A stretch of 64,000 bases of DNA from Cephalopachus bancanus (Eukaryota; Chordata; Mammalia; Primates; Tarsiidae): the NCBI GenBank assembly GCA_027257055.1, contig JAPVLO010000955.1, positions 124,001-188,000 on the forward strand. The letters are read 5' to 3'. The notes beneath the pieces were generated by a model. The model worked only from the letters and a program-made list of their open reading frames with translations, was not told the DNA's origin and did not search any database. Below, in pieces: positions 1-12,649 of the stretch. Made by a program: the position numbers and the translations under genes. How positions within the stretch are numbered: the first letter of the stretch is position 1; each line of letters starts with the position of its first letter.

Positions 1-165
1 GATTTTCTATGTTTTCTTCTAAAAATTAAAGTTTTACATTTTATATTTAAATCTGTGATCCATTTTGAGTTAAATTTTATATAAGGTGTGAAGTTCAGGC
101 CAATTTTTATATTTCTGCCTATGAATATTCAAATGCAGCAGCACTATTTATTGAAAAGACTTCTT
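1..165 (-). repeat. L1 fragment, antisense
   Basis: AT-rich sequence that reads on the minus strand like a piece of L1 ORF2. It is cut by the window edge, so its full extent is unknown. The following stretch, 166-1310, shows no gene; about 170-420 resembles an old interspersed repeat (LTR or L1 3' type) that I cannot assign. Confidence 0.45.
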
Positions 166-1866
166 GTTTAAGGGCTTACCTGATTAAGTTGAGCCCCACC
201 CAGAATAATCCCATATTGATTAACTCAAAGTCAACTGATTATGGACCTTAATTACATCTGAAACATCCCTTTTTTATATATTAGCATAAGCATGGGTGTG
301 ATAGTTCATCATATTTACCAGTTCTACCCATACTCAAGGGGAGGGGGTTATACAAGAGTATGGATCATTAAGCAGGGAGAGGCTGTGAACACCCATTCAT
401 ATCCACATTTTCCTCCCCTGGGTTTGAGAATGACTGCCCAGCCCTAGAGTCTCAACCAAGTGTGGACTTGCTGATTTGGAAAGTTCTATGGAAAGCTGAG
501 AGTGGGTATGGGTGCATGTATGCATGCCACAGCCCAAGCAAAAATATGATTTGGCTGTCCCTTCCCAGGGTTAGAGCTGGATACTCCTATTCTGAACTGA
601 ACAGCTAAGATGATGAGGTGAAGCATGGATGGGTGGTGGCAGGACACTATCACATGAGCCTTTTCTTTGAAAATAGAACTTTGATTAGCCAACTCAGAGC
701 AGAAGCTTGTTTTAGGCCCAGTTGACATAGGACATGCCCATTCTCTTGCAACCTGTTTTCTATTTTTTGCCCAAGTCGGTGTTTTCTCGCTGACATTCAG
801 CTAAGAAGCAGTGTTTGGAGCCCAAAGGTGATATTTCCTTTATCTGTGACTTCTTTTAGTCATTGGAGCCCTCCTTTCCCTTTGCACTTCTCTCTAACAC
901 TTCTACGACATCTCTTTTGCTTGAAGCATCAGGTTTGTGGAAAAGAATACCCAACCAGGGCCTTGTAGCAAAAGACCCTAAAAGCCTCTCTCATCTGCAG
1001 ACCAGCCACTACCACAGAGGTTCTGGGCTGATTCTATGACTCTTGAATGGAAGGTGGCATGGTAAAATCAAGTCCCAGTGCTATCCTTTCAAGTTGGGGA
1101 CCACCAGGAGATCATAAAGAGTAAGTGGCTAAGAAGGTTGAGAAACATTCAAGAGAAAAGGTGAGTTTAGAGATGAAAGGGGAAGACCATTAGAAGACTG
1201 AAATGACTGATCACCTGTTTGTTAATCAGTCCTTCATAAAGCCAAAGAAAAATTTGACGCGAGGAGAGTAAGGAGAAGCACTGAAGTCTCATCTGGTCAC
1301 AAGCATTCTCTTATTTTCTCACCCCTATATTGCTCTGAAATTTTCACCAGCCTCCTAATTCCCAATGTGAATGACATCCCTGGGGCTGAGCAGTATGGCA
1401 GTCCTGATTACAACATATGCTATGAAATGCCACTCTAAGATCAGCAAGCTCCCCTACACTCTCAACCTTTTGTCACAGTGCACCCTCCACCTTCTGCAAT
1501 AACTACGAAAATCAGGCTTTTTGAGGGCACAACACTTCCTCCATAAACCAGCTCCTCCTTTCACCTCCCACCAACATATTGTCTCAAATTAAGGTCGACA
1601 TCACCTAAATCCTTGTGGCTGTTTCTAGACCTTTGCTATCCACTACTATGTAAGATCTTTTCTTCCTTCAACACTCTGTCCTTCTGGTACTATCACCCTC
1701 TATCCTCCTCTGTCCACCCTCACTATCATCCATTTTTTCTTCATTGTCAGAGAATTTTTATCACCTGCCCCCCCTTTCTTTATATATCCATCCTTCATTT
1801 CAATTTCTGTTGCCACATTGGCTGATTTCAACATTCATGTGGATGCTTCCACCCATATGTCTAGCC

Positions 1867-2080
1867 CAGTGGTTCTTGATCTGTAAGCACTTGGAAACAT
1901 TTTCAAAAGTACTGATGCTTGGAGCCAACACAATCAATTGAATCTGAGTCTCTGGGGATGAGGCGTGAACAGAGATTTTTTTAAAGTCCCCAGGTGATTC
2001 TAGTATGCTAGGATTGTAATGACGATTTTTAAGATTTTCACTGCTTCCTCAATCACACAGGCCAGGATGGAGAATTACTG
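1867..2080. mobile_element. hAT-Charlie MITE (MER5-like) nested in L2
   Basis: Starts with CAGTGGTTCT and ends in a diverged GAGAATTACTG, the terminal inverted repeat form of MER5-type nonautonomous hAT elements. L2 sequence continues on both sides, which fixes the boundaries. Flanking 8-mers GTCTAGCC and TTCTGGTC are similar at five of eight positions, as expected of an old 8-bp target duplication. Confidence 0.6.
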
Positions 2081-2489
2081 TTCTGGTCTCACAGATCCTT
2101 GACACCCTCAACTCATCACTTTCACCTCCATTACACTTCAGAAAACCAACCTCTTTGTCATACCTTGACCTTGACATCACCTACAATCTCACTACCTCTG
2201 AACGCTGACATCTCAAGAGTACTACTACAATCTTCTAACTCTCACACTTTCCTGCTCTGGAACCTCTTCCATCTCATTTATAACTTCAGACTTGTGACCC
2301 CACCACTTTTTCTAATTTATTAGTAGTTCCCATTTTTGCTTCTTTCCCTACCCATCCTGACTCCCACTATTGATCATTCTCACCAGTAGCTCCACTATTC
2401 AAATTCTCTTGCCTATCTGTTGCACTTATACAAATCTCGAACCCTGAATCAATGGAAAAATCTACCTCCCTTGCTCTTCTTCTCCCAGA

Positions 2490-2539
2490 ACACACATGCA
2501 CGTGTGCACGTGCACACACACACGTATGCACACACACAT
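2490..2539. repeat. CA/CG-type microsatellite
   Basis: Alternating purine-pyrimidine run of CA units interrupted by ACGTGTGC steps, giving short palindromes. It lies inside the L2 copy. Confidence 0.8.
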
Positions 2540-3879
2540 CTCTTCCATCTTCTAAAAATTTTCTCTTGAGCTTGTATTTCCTTTCAGCTACCATTTTCCT
2601 TTGTTTGATCTCAGTTAAGCTTCTTGAAAGAATAGTATAATACACTGTCTCCATTTTCTTACTTCCCAGTTACTCATCAACCCACAGCTATCAGGCTCCC
2701 ATAATTCTAACTGCATGGCAAATAGTCAGGGCAGAATTCATACAGAGACTTCCAGATTTTTCTTTTATTGGAATTATTCTCTACACTAACTGTACTAACC
2801 ACTTCTGCCTTTTTAAAACCTACCTTGGTTCTCCTGATTTTTCCCTACTATGGCTCACCTCCTCCCTCCCTGACTACTTTTTCTATGTCTTCATTGCTGC
2901 ATCATACCATAGTCTTTTATATGCACTTTAAAAGTTGGCAAATTCAAAGGTCCTGTCCTTAGTCCTTATCTTTTCTCTCTATATACCTTTTCCCTAGATA
3001 GCCTCAAACTGAGGACTTTCAAAACTCTCAGTTCAGTCCAAGCCTTTTGGCTGAGCTCTAGACCTATGTATCTACTGTCTACTGGATCTCTCCTTCTCTG
3101 CCACCTCCTCAAATTTTTCATGTCTCAAACCAAGTTCATTATCTTCCAGAATCTTCTTCCATAAAAATATGAAACCAGAGTCTTGTGTTCTTTATCTTTA
3201 TTGGTGGCACCATTATCCACTCAGTGTCTCACAATAGAAACCTGGGTTTAGTTATCTAGGGTGGCTTCTCAACCCTTACATCTGATTAGTCACCAAGCTC
3301 TATCAGTTCTAGTTCCTAAATAGCTCTCCAGTGTATCGACTTTTCTCCATTGCTCCTGCCTTTGTTCGGGTCTTTATGTCTCACTATAATTAGTGATATG
3401 CCCTCCTACCTTGTCTGCCTGTCTGCAGTTTTCCTTCTCAATGATTGCTTCCATTCAGCAACCGGAGTGATGGAAAGCCTTCAGAATAGTAGCTGGCAGG
3501 TATTCAGTAAAGTTTTGTTGACTGAATGGATGCCCAAATGCTCTGAGGAGTGACATGTAAATCCTATTCCTATTTATGGCCTCATTTCTTCCACTGCAAT
3601 ATGAATTCTGGCTAATAAGTGCAAAAGCAGATCTCTTCTGATTCCAAGTTTGAGTGTTCTTTCTACTACACTCCAGCTGCTTCTCTTTCAACCTCATTTT
3701 ATGAAAGTCTTAACAATCTTCTGCTTGGGAACATTTGCATACAGTCCCAATTGTAAGCAAGAGAATAGTCAATTTGACCTCCCTTTCACTTCCCATGAGG
3801 AAGTTCTATGATGTTAGACCCACAAGGGAAGGAAGGAGGTAGATTCTGCAAGGTTGAAAGCATGGAAGAATTCAGACCA

Positions 3880-3995
3880 CAATTGCTGCATTCACTAATT
3901 CGTTTACTCAACAGACATTTACTTTGTGCCAGGCTCCATGCCAGGCCTTGAGTATGATGGTAAGCTCCACTGCCTTCAGGAGACTTGACAGACAG
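3880..3995 (-). repeat. L2 3'-end fragment, antisense
   Basis: Contains the antisense form of the L2 tail: ACAGACATTTACT followed by GTGCCAGGCTCCATGCCAGG. The flanks, 3560-3880 and 4000-4790, show no gene; short open frames there are not supported by any homology I recognise. Confidence 0.5.
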
Positions 3996-4789
3996 TGATG
4001 GGGACTATTGACATAATGGGAAGCAGAAGGGGATAAGCCTGTACAACATGGCCTTGGTGGAGCATCTTCCATGTCCGGGGAGAATGGTCAAAGAGCTGCT
4101 CCAGGGTATGCCCTGGGCTCCTGTAGCATCAGGGCAATGAGAAGTCACAAGATGGTGGGCAGAGAGGGAGTCCTGAGTCTGCAGCAAAACATTATTGCCT
4201 TAGCCCCTCACTCTTTGCTCTAACCACCCTTGGAGCAATAATCATCTCACCTCCCTGGGATATGGCCAGGTCAACCTTCCTGACAGTGCCCAAGATGGGT
4301 GGCAGCATAAACCTCTCTGGAAAGATGTTATTTTGTAAAATTGAGCAAGCCCACTGAGGGGAAAGTTGCCCAGGATTCTCTTCAGGCTGCGTTTCCCCCA
4401 TAAATCCCTAGCTTTTCAGTGGTAACTCACTCAGGTGCCCCCAAAAGGAGGGTCTTTTATCCAGAATCCTAGAATTTCTTTGACAGTATTTTAAATGCCA
4501 CTTTATATACCAGACAATTGCTGCCAACATTGTTGGTGGAGAAGTGTTGGCCACTCACACAGTTGCTGACCTATGAGGGCAAGGGCAGGCAGCAGGGATC
4601 AAGGCTGCAAAGCTTAGCAGTGGAGAAATGTCTGCACTGTGACCCTATGCCTTCTCCACAAGGGTCTGAGCCAGACCCCAGGGCTGGCCTCCTCTGTGCC
4701 CCACCCCTCATTCCCTCCCTTTCTGGGCAGGGCTGTACCAGACCAAGAAGACACTGCCCCAGGGGCTCATAATCTGAGCGAGACAGTCC

Positions 4790-4900
4790 AATTATCTACA
4801 ATTTATGGAGCTCAATTGGAGTGAGTTCAGAAAAGAGCAACCCGAACAATTAAGGGACCGGAGGGCTCGGCTTCTGGGGCAAGATAAAAGGCAGGAGGTC
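4790..4900 (+). repeat. CR1/L3 LINE fragment
   Basis: The translated phrase QKRATRTIKG around 4825-4860 resembles the conserved RT C-terminal region of CR1/L3 elements (VQRRATKMVKG-like). Short and old. Confidence 0.4.
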
Positions 4901-6470
4901 TGAGGCAGCAGTAGTGGTTTCAGGGAGAGTGGTGACTAAGGGGGAGGGCCGGCACGGATGTCTGGATGTCTGCCAGTGAGGGAGTGTTAAAGGGGGCGAA
5001 CACCTGTGAGGGAGGGGGTGGAATGAGCGGGAACAAGGTGAGGGATGTAAGCCCCCAGGAAAGGCGGGCAAGAGGCTTAGCGCTCAGAACCAGCCTCTGG
5101 GAGTCAAGCCATATTGAGCAAGTAGTAAATTTCTGCTTTCTTGGCCCAGGCCCTGGCTTGAGGGAATCCCAGGAAGCCCCAGAAAACAGAACCAGCAAAG
5201 GGTAGTGCCTCTGACACAAAGCCTAGACCTAGGACTGTTGAAAGCATGAGACCCATAAAAAGGTCATGTGATGGTGAAAATGGTGGTTTGCTGAGCTGGT
5301 TGAGCTCAAAAGTATCCTGGATTGTCTGTTCCAATCCTGCAAAGATCCTACAGAGGAGGAAGTCCCTAATCCAACCCAATTCTTAATTCAGACATTATCT
5401 TCAACACTTGAGAGGTGCACTGGTTGGGAGCAGGCCCTGCTTCTGACCAGGTTCTACTTCTGCTAGGCTGTATGACCTTGGGCAAGCCCTTTCCTTCTCT
5501 GGGTCTCTTTCCACCTCTATCAAACAAGGGAAGACCTTTCAACGCAGCTGAATCTTGCCTCTTTTAATGAAACCTTAGTACGTAAGACAGATAAAAAGCA
5601 GTGCTTTATTAAAAGAAATATGTCCACTGAGTTCAAATTTGTCATTTGCCTTTTTATAAAGTGGATTCATCACTGTTATGGGGATATTTTGATCAAATCA
5701 GTGGTTTGAAATCAAAGTACAGCTCTTGGTTGCTGTCTGAAATCTGCCAACGCATCCAACCTTTGCAGAACTCCTGAAGCTCCTTTGTGAAGCCCGAGGG
5801 CACCACAGAATTCTGGGTGAAAGCCATCGCCTCAGTTATCTCCCCAGATTTCTTCCAACTCAGACTTGTTCAGAATCTAGACTGTATGTCTCCAGGGAGC
5901 AGGCACCGTGCCTCCTTTACCTGGTGTCTTTAGTGTCTAGGGACCTTTACACCTGGCCTGGGGTTTTGGACAGAGTAGTTTTTTGTTTGTTTTTCTAAAA
6001 AAAAGCTGTAGAGTTGAACTGGGGGGTTTTGGTCAGGTAAAGGAGGTGGGTCTTGGTTGGGAGAGTGCCCTCCTCAGACGCAAAGGCTTTGCCCACTTCA
6101 GATCCCCCTATCCAGATGACTGGGAAAAGCACTTTTGGAGAAGGAGGAAGGTTTAAGGCCCAGTCTCTGAGTGTACTGCTTGTTGCCAAACCTTTTTTTA
6201 CTTTACCCACAACCTCCAGAAGGTTTTCCTTCTGAGTGCCAAGTAGGTAGCTTGAACAAGGATTTTTTTAGGGACTGAGTAGGCCAAACTGACCAGAGTA
6301 GAGGAGGTGGCCTGGGCAGGAAGGAGCAGAGTAAATCTGATTTAAGCACACTTGAACATAGAATGATGACTGGGTAAATGACTTTGCAAACCCAGGTTGA
6401 TTCCTATGCAGGCTTCCTTGTGATTTGCCTTGTGGGTGATTTCAGGCTGTCTTGGAAGGAATATTGAAGT
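4900..6470. other. Mostly unassigned intergenic sequence with one MIR
   Basis: No gene is supported. A MIR copy in plus orientation lies at about 5395-5575, recognised by the core phrase TGACCTTGGGCAAGCC. The remainder holds only short chance open frames with no recognisable domain. Confidence 0.5.
5395..5575 (+). repeat. MIR SINE
   Basis: Carries the MIR core TGACCTTGGGCAAGCCCTTT followed by the pyrimidine-rich CTCTGGGTCTC stretch. Diverged, ancient mammalian SINE. Confidence 0.65.
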
Positions 6471-6995
6471 TAATTTTTTCCTTTTGTATATACTTCAGAA
6501 TTTATTAAAACAAGATTTTAAAAATTAGATTCATGGTACAAAATTCAAAATAAATATGCAGGTATAAAGTGAAAAATAAGTATGTCTACTTCCTTCCTCA
6601 GATACACAATTCCTTTCCCCAGAGGTAGCAATGGTTACCAGTTTCTTGATATATCCTTCCACAGATATTTTATGTCTATACTATATTCATATATCCTTCC
6701 ACAGAGATTTTATACAAATATAAGAAAATATATGTGTGTGCTTATATGTCCCATTCCCTCTTCCCACAGAAATGGAAGTATACTGTACACACTGCTCTCC
6801 ATGTTCTTTTTAATGACCACATAGTATTCCTTTGTATGTATGTGTCAGAATTTATCGAACCAGTCTTCTATTGATGACATTTAAGTTCCTTAAAATCGTT
6901 TTTATTACTCATGATGCTGCAATAATTGTTACTGTACATACATAATTTGGCAGAGGTGTGAGTATATCTTACTACAGAGTCCTTGAGCCAGATTT
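6470..6995 (-). repeat. L1M-type LINE fragment, antisense
   Basis: Antisense L1 3' region: the phrases ATAGTATTCCTTTGTATG and TGATGCTGCAATAATTG correspond to the antisense ORF2 end and 3'UTR of old L1M elements. It contains a local duplication: ATATATCCTTCCACAGA occurs near 6650 and again near 6690. No open frame of length. Confidence 0.6.
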
Positions 6996-7544
6996 TAAAC
7001 CCAACTTTAAGACTGTAGGAGAGAAAGTTCTAGGCCTCATTTTTCCTCCCTTTTCCATCTTTGCTGTTTTTCTTGACCTTCAAATTGGTGTGACTAAGTG
7101 CCATTCTGGAACATTAAGGAGAATGCAGACAAATGCTTCCAACTGGCCTGGTAGGGGTCTCTTGAGATATCCCATTGGCTAGTAACTCTTACTTGGTGAT
7201 ATTTCTTGCCCCTTGAACCATTGAAGCAGCAGCTAGGTGACAGACTGGTTTTAAAGGCTATGCAGATAATGAAAAACCCATGAAGCTAGCTGCATGTAAG
7301 ATGATAAGTGGCAACTAATGCCTGGCTTCACTGTCAGAAACCAAAAAAGGATTTTGGGGGGTAGGGTTGATGAGGAGAGGGCATACCCCATCTAAAGAGA
7401 GCAGAAAAGAGGGCAGATTCAGATCCAGCTGAGAATGGGGGGTCCAGTGCTGTCAAATCTTCTGAATATTTAAGGAGAAGCTAGAAAATTGGGTTTTATG
7501 TGAGCTCTCTCCAATTTGTATATAATAATGATAGGAAGAGTAAT

Positions 7545-7770
7545 AATAACATATAGCACTTAATGTGTGTCCAGTACTGTTATAAGAGCTTTAGATATAA
7601 CTCAGTATTCATTGTAACCCTATGAGGTATAGTACTATTTTTTATTTCCATTTTACAGATGGGCAAGATGAAGCACAGAGAGTTTAAGTAATATTCCCAG
7701 AGTCATAAAGAACACGTGGCAGAATCAGGCTGCAAACCTAGGCTATGCTCCTAATGACTACACTCTACAA
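7545..7770 (-). repeat. MIR SINE, antisense
   Basis: Antisense MIR: the sequence runs through CCCTATGAGGTA, CCATTTTACAGATG and AAGCACAGAGAG in the order expected of the reversed element. Confidence 0.7.
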
Positions 7771-9550
7771 CCTCTTATTGAAGCAACATAACTCAAATTT
7801 AAACAGTGCATAGATCAACACTGCCAAGTGAAACATAATAACTCTGGAAGCCTCCAGGTGGAAACTTCTACATTAGAGGGGGTTTGGCACGAGGCTGGCT
7901 GTCACTCTGATGGTCCTGCATGTCTCAATATTGACTGAGCTTTCCTGCTATCACTCAGACCAAGGCCAGGTGTCAGCATGGTCCAGGAGCCAGGTGAAAG
8001 TCCTTCATCTGGTTCAGTCTCACTACCTGCTTTTTCAGCCACTTTTGAGAACAGGGTGAGGGTACAGGGTGAGGGCCAGTTGACCTAGTTTTGGGTCCTC
8101 AACAGGTCATGAAACTGTGGACAGAAAGGTGCTGGCATGTCTTGGAGTTGGAATTCTTGGCTTCTAGTTCTAGCCTTCTTCTCTGTTTTGTTTGGGGTGG
8201 GTGGATCTTTTGGCCTGAGCGTCAGTTTTTTTCCTCTGTAAGCCCAAAGTAATAATTTCTATGCACAGGGTTATTGTGAGGATCAGCAAGACACAGTGTG
8301 TACAAGTGTAGTACAAATGGAAGAGAATATTCTTAGCAGTAGAACTTGTTTGGGGAACAGGAAGCTGTCATTTCCCAGAGAAAGCTAACCTGAGATGGAT
8401 CCAGGGAAGATGAGCTGTGTCCTCCTCTCATCCTAATCTTCTCTGGGTTATCTCTTTGACCCCAAGAACTTTCAACCACCAGGTCACGAATGTGCCATCT
8501 GATCCTGGGCATTGATTCTGGGAATCCAAGGGCCTGGGGAATCTTGAAATTAACCATCAGTGCTTCTTTTGCCAATAAATTTGTCTTTACCAATTTTCCT
8601 GATCACTTGTATGCTTTTCCAAGTCAACTTACAGGTTTATGTGCTGGTTTCAACTAGGCTAAGTTCAATACAAGAATCTCCAACTTTTCTTCATGAAGTT
8701 ATCTACAGTCTTAGTATCTGTGAACATTAGGCTCCTGAAGAAAACAAAAACAAAAAACCAATGCAACTGCTCAAAGTGAACCACAACATTGCAGAGAAAC
8801 CTGGTCATGCATGTCATAAACCACTGTGTGACAGGATGCTATCTGCTTGTTGAGAATAAGTCTCCTGTCCCAGCAGGAGGGTCATGAGGGGATGAGGCAG
8901 AGGGGAAGAGGGAACAAGGAGATGGCAGGAGAGAAGGACAGATCTTGGGGACAGGAAGAAAAAGAGAGGAGGCAAGGGAATAAACGCCAAGTGTGCTCCA
9001 GTGTTCTAGGGACGGCAGACATTGTGTTCTCTGCATCTCTCCTGTCTTGTGACAATGTGATCATGAGTTAAGGCAGTTCACATAGATGCTTATGGAGTTG
9101 TACAGAGCCTCCCACTGTGCTCAGTTCCTATTCTAGTTCCTGTTCTACTAAGGGCAAGGAGTAGGCCAGTGGTGAGGTCAGAGTGTGGAAGGCCTAAACA
9201 CCAGTTTTTATTTTTCCAAGCGTTGGAAGGATGAGGATCAGGAGCAGGATGCCAGTTCAGTGATCCAGTAGGCTCCTGGCCCTGTGCCAGGTGTCTGGAC
9301 AGCAAGGGCAGAAGGCTGGAGTCTAGAGGCAAGGATGCCAGTTGGGAGGTAATAAGGATCCGGGCAGATAATAGGGATGATGGAAGGGTTAGTTTAGAAC
9401 ATAGGAGATTATGGATATGAGAGAGAGACAGAAACAGAAAGACGAGAGAGAAAGGGGGGACGGGGGATGAATTAGAATGAATGAATGGCTATGGGGCATG
9501 TGTGGCAGGAGAGCGGAAAGGGCCAAAGGAGAAGTCCCAGATGACTAATT
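7770..9550. other. Intergenic sequence; one MIR and a GA-rich run
   Basis: No gene is supported. A degraded MIR in plus orientation occupies about 8100-8300. A GA-rich low-complexity run lies at about 9418-9462. Short open frames at 8840-9330 are purine- or pyrimidine-biased and show no domain. Confidence 0.45.
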
Positions 9551-10200
9551 GCTTGCTCCTGGGGCTGGGAGGAAAGGCAGAGCTATTAACAGAAACGGTG
9601 AATTGGCTCTCGCCCCTCTGCATCAAAAGGCTGCCCTTACAGCCCTGAGCTCCCTTGAGGGCCTGGCTGGACAGGGCGGCCCGGGTCAGGGACTTTGTCT
9701 AGTCGCTGGGGTCCAGGAAGGCCTGAGGCCTGAGTGGGCAGAAAAGGGAGGGCGCCACCCGGTCCCAGCCCCTCCTGTGTCCGGTCTAGGCCCCCTTCTC
9801 TGGCCCGCCTTTGGCCTGACTGGTGGGAAAGCCAAGGGCAGCCAGAAGCGAACGACAGCAGGCCATGGCGGGCCGGGGTGGGGGCGGAGGCGGGGGCGGG
9901 GGTGGGAACGGGCCACGACGCAGGGAAGCGCGCGAAGTGAGAGAAGGGAGCCGACTAGGAAAGGCCTGCTCCGCAGGCGCCGACCGACCCCTGCGCCAGG
10001 CCGGGTTCAGCCGCTATGCCTCCGCCTCCCTGGCGCCTCCAGCCTGGGTAGGAGGAGCCACAGCGCCACCCAGCGGCCGGTGTTGGGGAACAGCAGTCTG
10101 GGCTCTTCATGGCCCCAGGAGAGTGGGGGAGCTAGGTGGAACAGGGCCGCAGAGGGAGGCCTGGAGGAAAATAAGTGCGAAGATGGGCACAGAGTGGTTG
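9550..10200. promoter_or_regulatory. Isolated GC/CpG-rich segment, candidate regulatory element
   Basis: A sharply bounded GC-rich island in otherwise AT-richer intergenic DNA, about 5 kb beyond the likely 3' end of NALF2. It has several CpGs, a GGCGGGGGCGGG-type Sp1 cluster near 9885-9900, and a CTCF-like motif at 10061-10080. Two overlapping plus-strand open frames of about 230 codons run through it, but they consist of Gly/Arg/Pro/Ala-rich translation in two frames at once, which is typical of GC bias. It could be a promoter of an unannotated noncoding RNA or an insulator. Confidence 0.4.
10061..10080 (-). promoter_or_regulatory. CTCF-like binding motif
   Basis: The minus strand reads GGCCGCTGGGTGGCGCTG, a good fit to the core CTCF motif (CC-N-C-N-AG-G-GGGCGC form) with T in place of the third G of the G run. 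It sits within the GC-rich segment. Occupancy is unknown. Confidence 0.5.
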
Positions 10201-10469
10201 ATGGGCTCTCAAACCAGAACCCCCCTCGTTCACTTCACCCATAAATCCATCCAGTACATGGCACTAGATGAATCTTATTCCAGGCCAGCTGATGATATTC
10301 CTCTCAAGTCCAATAATCTTCCGCGGGTCCCTATGGATCACTGTATAAAGCCCAAATCCCCTGGCCTGAACTTCACAGCCTTCTATGTTTTGACCTCAGG
10401 CTTATTTCTCAAGCTCATCTCTTGCCATCCAGCCCACACATCCTATACCACTCACTCCTGCCCACTTCC

Positions 10470-11190
10470 ACATCCACATCCATTCATTCAGAAAGCATTG
10501 GGGCACTGGGGAAATAGTTAATAAGACAGATAAGGTTCTTGCCTACTCACAGCTTACATTCAAATGGAGAGAGGCTATAAACAAGAAAGCCAAAGTATAA
10601 ACATGATCACTTCAAACAGTTACAAGTGCTAGACTGTATAAAAAGCAGGGTGGTATTATGGAGTATCTGTGGTGAGAAGGGTGTCACTATACCTAGAGTA
10701 GGCAGGAGAGGCCTTTCTGAGAGAGTGCTGACACCTGATCATAAGGAGTCAGCCTTGCAAAAATCTGAGGGAGGAACATTTCAGGCTGAGGAATGACATG
10801 TACAAAGGTCCTGAGACAGGAACAAGCTCAGCATACCAGAGGAAAAGAAATAAGGCAGGTGACTGGAGGAGAGTAAGAGGGGTATATTGGGTGAAGATTA
10901 AGAGGTAGGCAAAGGCAGGTGGTGTAGAGCTCTGTGAGCCATTGTAAGGAGTTTGGATTTTATTCTGAAAAATCCAAACTGAGTAAGATGGAAACTATGG
11001 AAGGGCATTAGCAGAGGAGAGGCATGATCTGGTTTGCATTTTTAAAAGATCACTCTGTGTGTGGGTGCAAGATTGGAAGCATAGGGACCAGTTAGGAGGC
11101 CACTGCAGTGGTCCGAGAGCTAGTTTATGGTGGCCCAGACTAGGTGATGCCAATGGAGGTGGGAGAAATGGTCAGATTCTAGGGGTGGTT
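10470..11190 (-). repeat. L2 LINE 3' region, antisense
   Basis: About 700 bp of antisense L2. It begins with the reversed tail (CATTCATTCAGAAAGCATT) and continues through AGGAGTTTGGATTTTATTC and GGCCACTGCAGTGGTC, in the usual order of antisense L2 3' copies. Confidence 0.65.
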
Positions 11191-11214
11191 TGAATGATTT
11201 CTGTTCATGCATAT

Positions 11215-11332
11215 TCTCCCTAACCAACCCAGGAGCTTCTTGAGGGCAGATTCCATGTCTGGTTGATCTCTGCATTCCCATCCTGCACCTCTAAGCAGTT
11301 AGCTTCATAGGCGTTCAGTGTTGAGTGAATAG
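11215..11332 (+). repeat. L2 3'-end fragment, sense
   Basis: The phrase GAGCTTCTTGAGGGCAGATT and the following 100 bp match the sense L2 tail, which normally ends in a TGAATGAATG-type tract; here it ends GTTGAGTGAATAG. It follows the antisense L2 directly, so two separate insertions are likely. Confidence 0.6.
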
Positions 11333-11529
11333 ATCTCCATGACATGCAACAGTGAATGTGACAGGAGGTAATGGCAGTAGGACAGAAACTTGGACCTGGG
11401 GCAGAAGTTCCAGAACTTTCTAGTTGCTTTAGTGTACTTCTCCCTCTCCCTTTTATCTTCTTTGCCCCTCAGTATCTCCTAAAGGAATCTAGAAATTTTG
11501 GGGAAGAAGAAAACACAGGAGTTATGGAG

Positions 11530-11680
11530 TTGCTCCTCAGTGCTAGCAACTGGGCTCAATGTCTTCACACATATTACTTCATTTGAGTTAATTTATTTAT
11601 TAATCCTTATAACTACATCTAATCCTATCCCTTCATTTTAGAGATAAGCAGATTAAAAATCCAAAAAGGAAAAGGGGCTT
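11530..11680 (-). repeat. MIR-like fragment, antisense
   Basis: Degraded antisense MIR: ATTACTTCATTTGAGTTAA, then CCCTTCATTTTAGAGATAAG. The stretch 11680-12470 that follows is AT-rich with nothing I can assign. Confidence 0.4.
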
Positions 11681-12474
11681 TAAATAAAGTTAGATAGAAA
11701 GGCAAAGTTTTCATAGCGTAAAATAGTCACTATTTTGAGTCCCACATAAGCCTCCTCCTCCCATTTAACACCCTAACACTGTTTATTCACACCCATTACG
11801 TTAAGGTCTTTTTCAGTTTCTTGTTAATTGCTAGCATTACACAATATAAATAAATCTCAGGGTGAAACTTCAGGTCTTGAGAAGGATTCAAGGTTTCATG
11901 AAGTCAATGCAAGTGATGCTGGAGATCCGTCTCTAATGCCATAAAGTCCTTGATAAATGGGGATTTGGCAGAGATAGGCCAGTTATCACAGGCAGAGAAG
12001 AAAATTGACCTGGGTAACCACAGGATCAAGGCTTCAAAGAGAATGATTCAACTCTCAACGGATTGCAAGAGGTCCTTGGGATAATTGAAGAAGCTCTCTA
12101 ATTTTGGAAAAACAAAACAAAAACTCTGCTGTGACTGTGCTGCAAAAGTCAATATTATGCTCTCATGCACTACGGTCAGGAAAATTACATTATCCCCTAA
12201 TGCTTGAGTCATTCTTTGTTCATTTTAAGAATTAGTGCATATTTGCAATTATTTACACATTTACACATTTTAAATTAAAACTAAAATATTTTTCACATTT
12301 CCAATTTTATTTCTCAAGATGAAGTCCCAATCAAACCCTTTTCCCTTTTTCTTCTGCTGTACTGTGAAATGTTGGTCCCCATTTCAAGTGTATTCATTGT
12401 AAGTGGCTTTTTTCTAGCACCACTTATCCTCAAATAACAAGGACTTCATGTAGCCCCAGACTTCTCTTCACCCA

Positions 12475-12645
12475 GTGATTATCAAGCCTGGCTACACATT
12501 AGAATCATTTGTGGAGTTTGCTGAACAACACTGAAGCTGAGACCTCCACCCTAGACTAATTAAATCAGACTCTCTGCTGGTGGGGCCAGAACTAAAACTC
12601 TTTAGGTGATTCTGATGCACTGCCAGGACTGTGAGCCACTGCCAT
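12475..12645. mobile_element. hAT-Charlie MITE (MER5-like)
   Basis: Contains GGCTACACATTAGAATCA, the central AATTAAATCAGA and TAGGTGATTCTGATGCA, the ordered landmarks of MER5-type hAT nonautonomous elements. The ends are degraded. Confidence 0.5.
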
Positions 12646-12649
12646 GTTT

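Larger units (their letters stand above)
1440..3560 (+). repeat. L2 (LINE-2) copy, sense, interrupted
   Basis: A long degraded L2 copy in plus orientation. Around 1825-1850 the translation reads ADFNIHVD, the endonuclease-domain signature of L2/CR1 elements. Around 3100-3310 come the segments of the reverse-transcriptase C-terminal region that in L2 precede the 3' end, including a degraded match to the usual L2 phrase about late RT. Stops and frameshifts occur throughout, so no protein is made. A hAT-type MITE splits the copy at 1867-2080, with L2 resuming just after it, and a CA-rich microsatellite lies inside at 2490-2539. Confidence 0.65.

Noticed and set aside
9549..10521. Two overlapping frames of about 230 codons on the plus strand
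   Set aside because: Same strand, different frames, Gly/Arg-rich, running into an L2 copy; compositional.
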